A DNA stretch of 25,550 bases. It comes from CANHBY01 sp031374415 (lineage in GTDB: Bacteria > Pseudomonadota > Gammaproteobacteria > Burkholderiales > Burkholderiaceae_C). Position numbers and translations under genes: made by a program. Location: contig JANMGB010000079.1 of assembly GCA_031374415.1 (NCBI GenBank), positions 1 to 25,550 on the forward strand. Reading direction: 5' to 3'. Below are positions 25,259-25,550 of this stretch, piece by piece. Under the pieces are notes generated by a model. The model searched no databases, had not been told where the DNA came from, and saw only the letters and a list, made by a program, of their open reading frames with translations. Positions within the stretch are counted from its first letter, which is position 1; each line of letters opens with the position of its first letter.

Positions 25259-25420
25259 GTACCCCGCCTCAGTGAATTTGCAAGGTTGAATTGTTGCGGG
25301 GCCCATAGTGAAGTACACAGGCTGCTGGATTCCCGCCTGCGCGGGAATGACGTGGTGAGATGCCAACCCCTGGGCCCGTCATCCCCGCCTTCTCCCGTCA
25401 TCCCCGCGCAGGCGGGGATC
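25259..25420 (+). repeat. TIR repeat element, copy 3, interrupted by the intron
   Basis: The TIR is 25259-25288 (starting GTACCCCGCCTCAG). The next 110 bases match the right half of the intact copy (4365-4445) in inverted orientation, including the block CCCATAGTGAAG. Hairpins lie at 25329-25348 (ATTCCC type) and 25400-25419 (ATCCCC type), with two half-hairpin units before the second. The element stops after one cytosine where the intron starts. It lies in the upstream region of the DUF1631 gene. Confidence 0.7.
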
Positions 25421-25550
25421 GTGCGCCCGTGAAGGCGTGCAATCAGCACGGTGGAAGTCCGTGTCGGGGCAAGCCATGACCCCGTAGCCGAGAGTAACTG
25501 CGTCGCTGCGAAGCGGGGTGGAGAGCAACTGGAGGCGAACTGGCAGTCCG
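25421..25550 (+). mobile_element. Group II intron, 5' end only (runs off the right edge)
   Basis: The segment starts GTGCGCCCGTGAAGGCGTGC and contains GGTGGAAGTCC. Its first 103 bases are identical to the minus strand of 103-1. The extra 27 bases here (GAGAGCAACTGG onward) keep the look of group II intron domain I. The insertion point is one base after the hairpin at 25400-25419, the same relative place as in the left copy. No reverse transcriptase is inside the window. Confidence 0.65.

Overview
The window is GC-rich, densely coded bacterial chromosome. Gene content and protein character suggest a betaproteobacterium of the order Burkholderiales, probably close to Comamonadaceae. The pointers are an engB/cytochrome c4 divergent pair, a DUF1631 protein, a ComFB-family protein, a Tct-type transporter and an FNR-group regulator. 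This placement is inference; no rRNA or other decisive marker is present.

Layout. Both edges carry the same 103 bp in opposite orientation. It reads outward from the window and looks like the 5' end of a group II intron (GUGCG start, GUGGAAGUCC motif). Each intron end interrupts a small repeat element with terminal inverted repeats (TIR) and internal hairpins of the ATTCCC-N8-GGGAAT type. A third, uninterrupted copy lies at 4213-4475 and shows both empty intron sites. The window may be a contig that ends in intron copies.

Positions 395-4175 hold a likely operon of tctB, tctA and a gamma-glutamyltransferase-family gene behind a good sigma-70 promoter. There is no tctC. After the intact repeat element come an alpha/beta hydrolase, the redox chaperone hslO (Hsp33) and the disaggregase clpB, with an FNR-type box before clpB. 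The complete quinolinate/NAD de novo pathway follows in two parts: nadB on + (8941-10599) and nadA-nadC on - (11744-13728). Between them sit a ComFB-family gene and a gene for a degenerate response-regulator receiver.

A hairpin cluster without a gene (13839-13931) precedes a minus-strand group: a 414-aa protein of unknown function with a roadblock-like C-terminus, an FNR-like regulator without iron-sulfur cysteines, and a zinc-type CDF exporter with a His-rich N-terminus. On + follow a DUF808 membrane protein and a 97-aa miniature flagellar rod protein behind a convincing FliA (sigma-28) promoter. The right part holds a cytochrome c4 gene divergent from engB, a methyl-accepting chemotaxis protein, a small outer-membrane beta-barrel candidate and a DUF1631 gene.

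Most genes are conserved housekeeping, stress, motility and respiration genes. The unusual material is the repeat/intron system, the miniature rod protein with its FliA promoter, the gene-free hairpin cluster, and the proteins of unknown role between and beside the nad genes.
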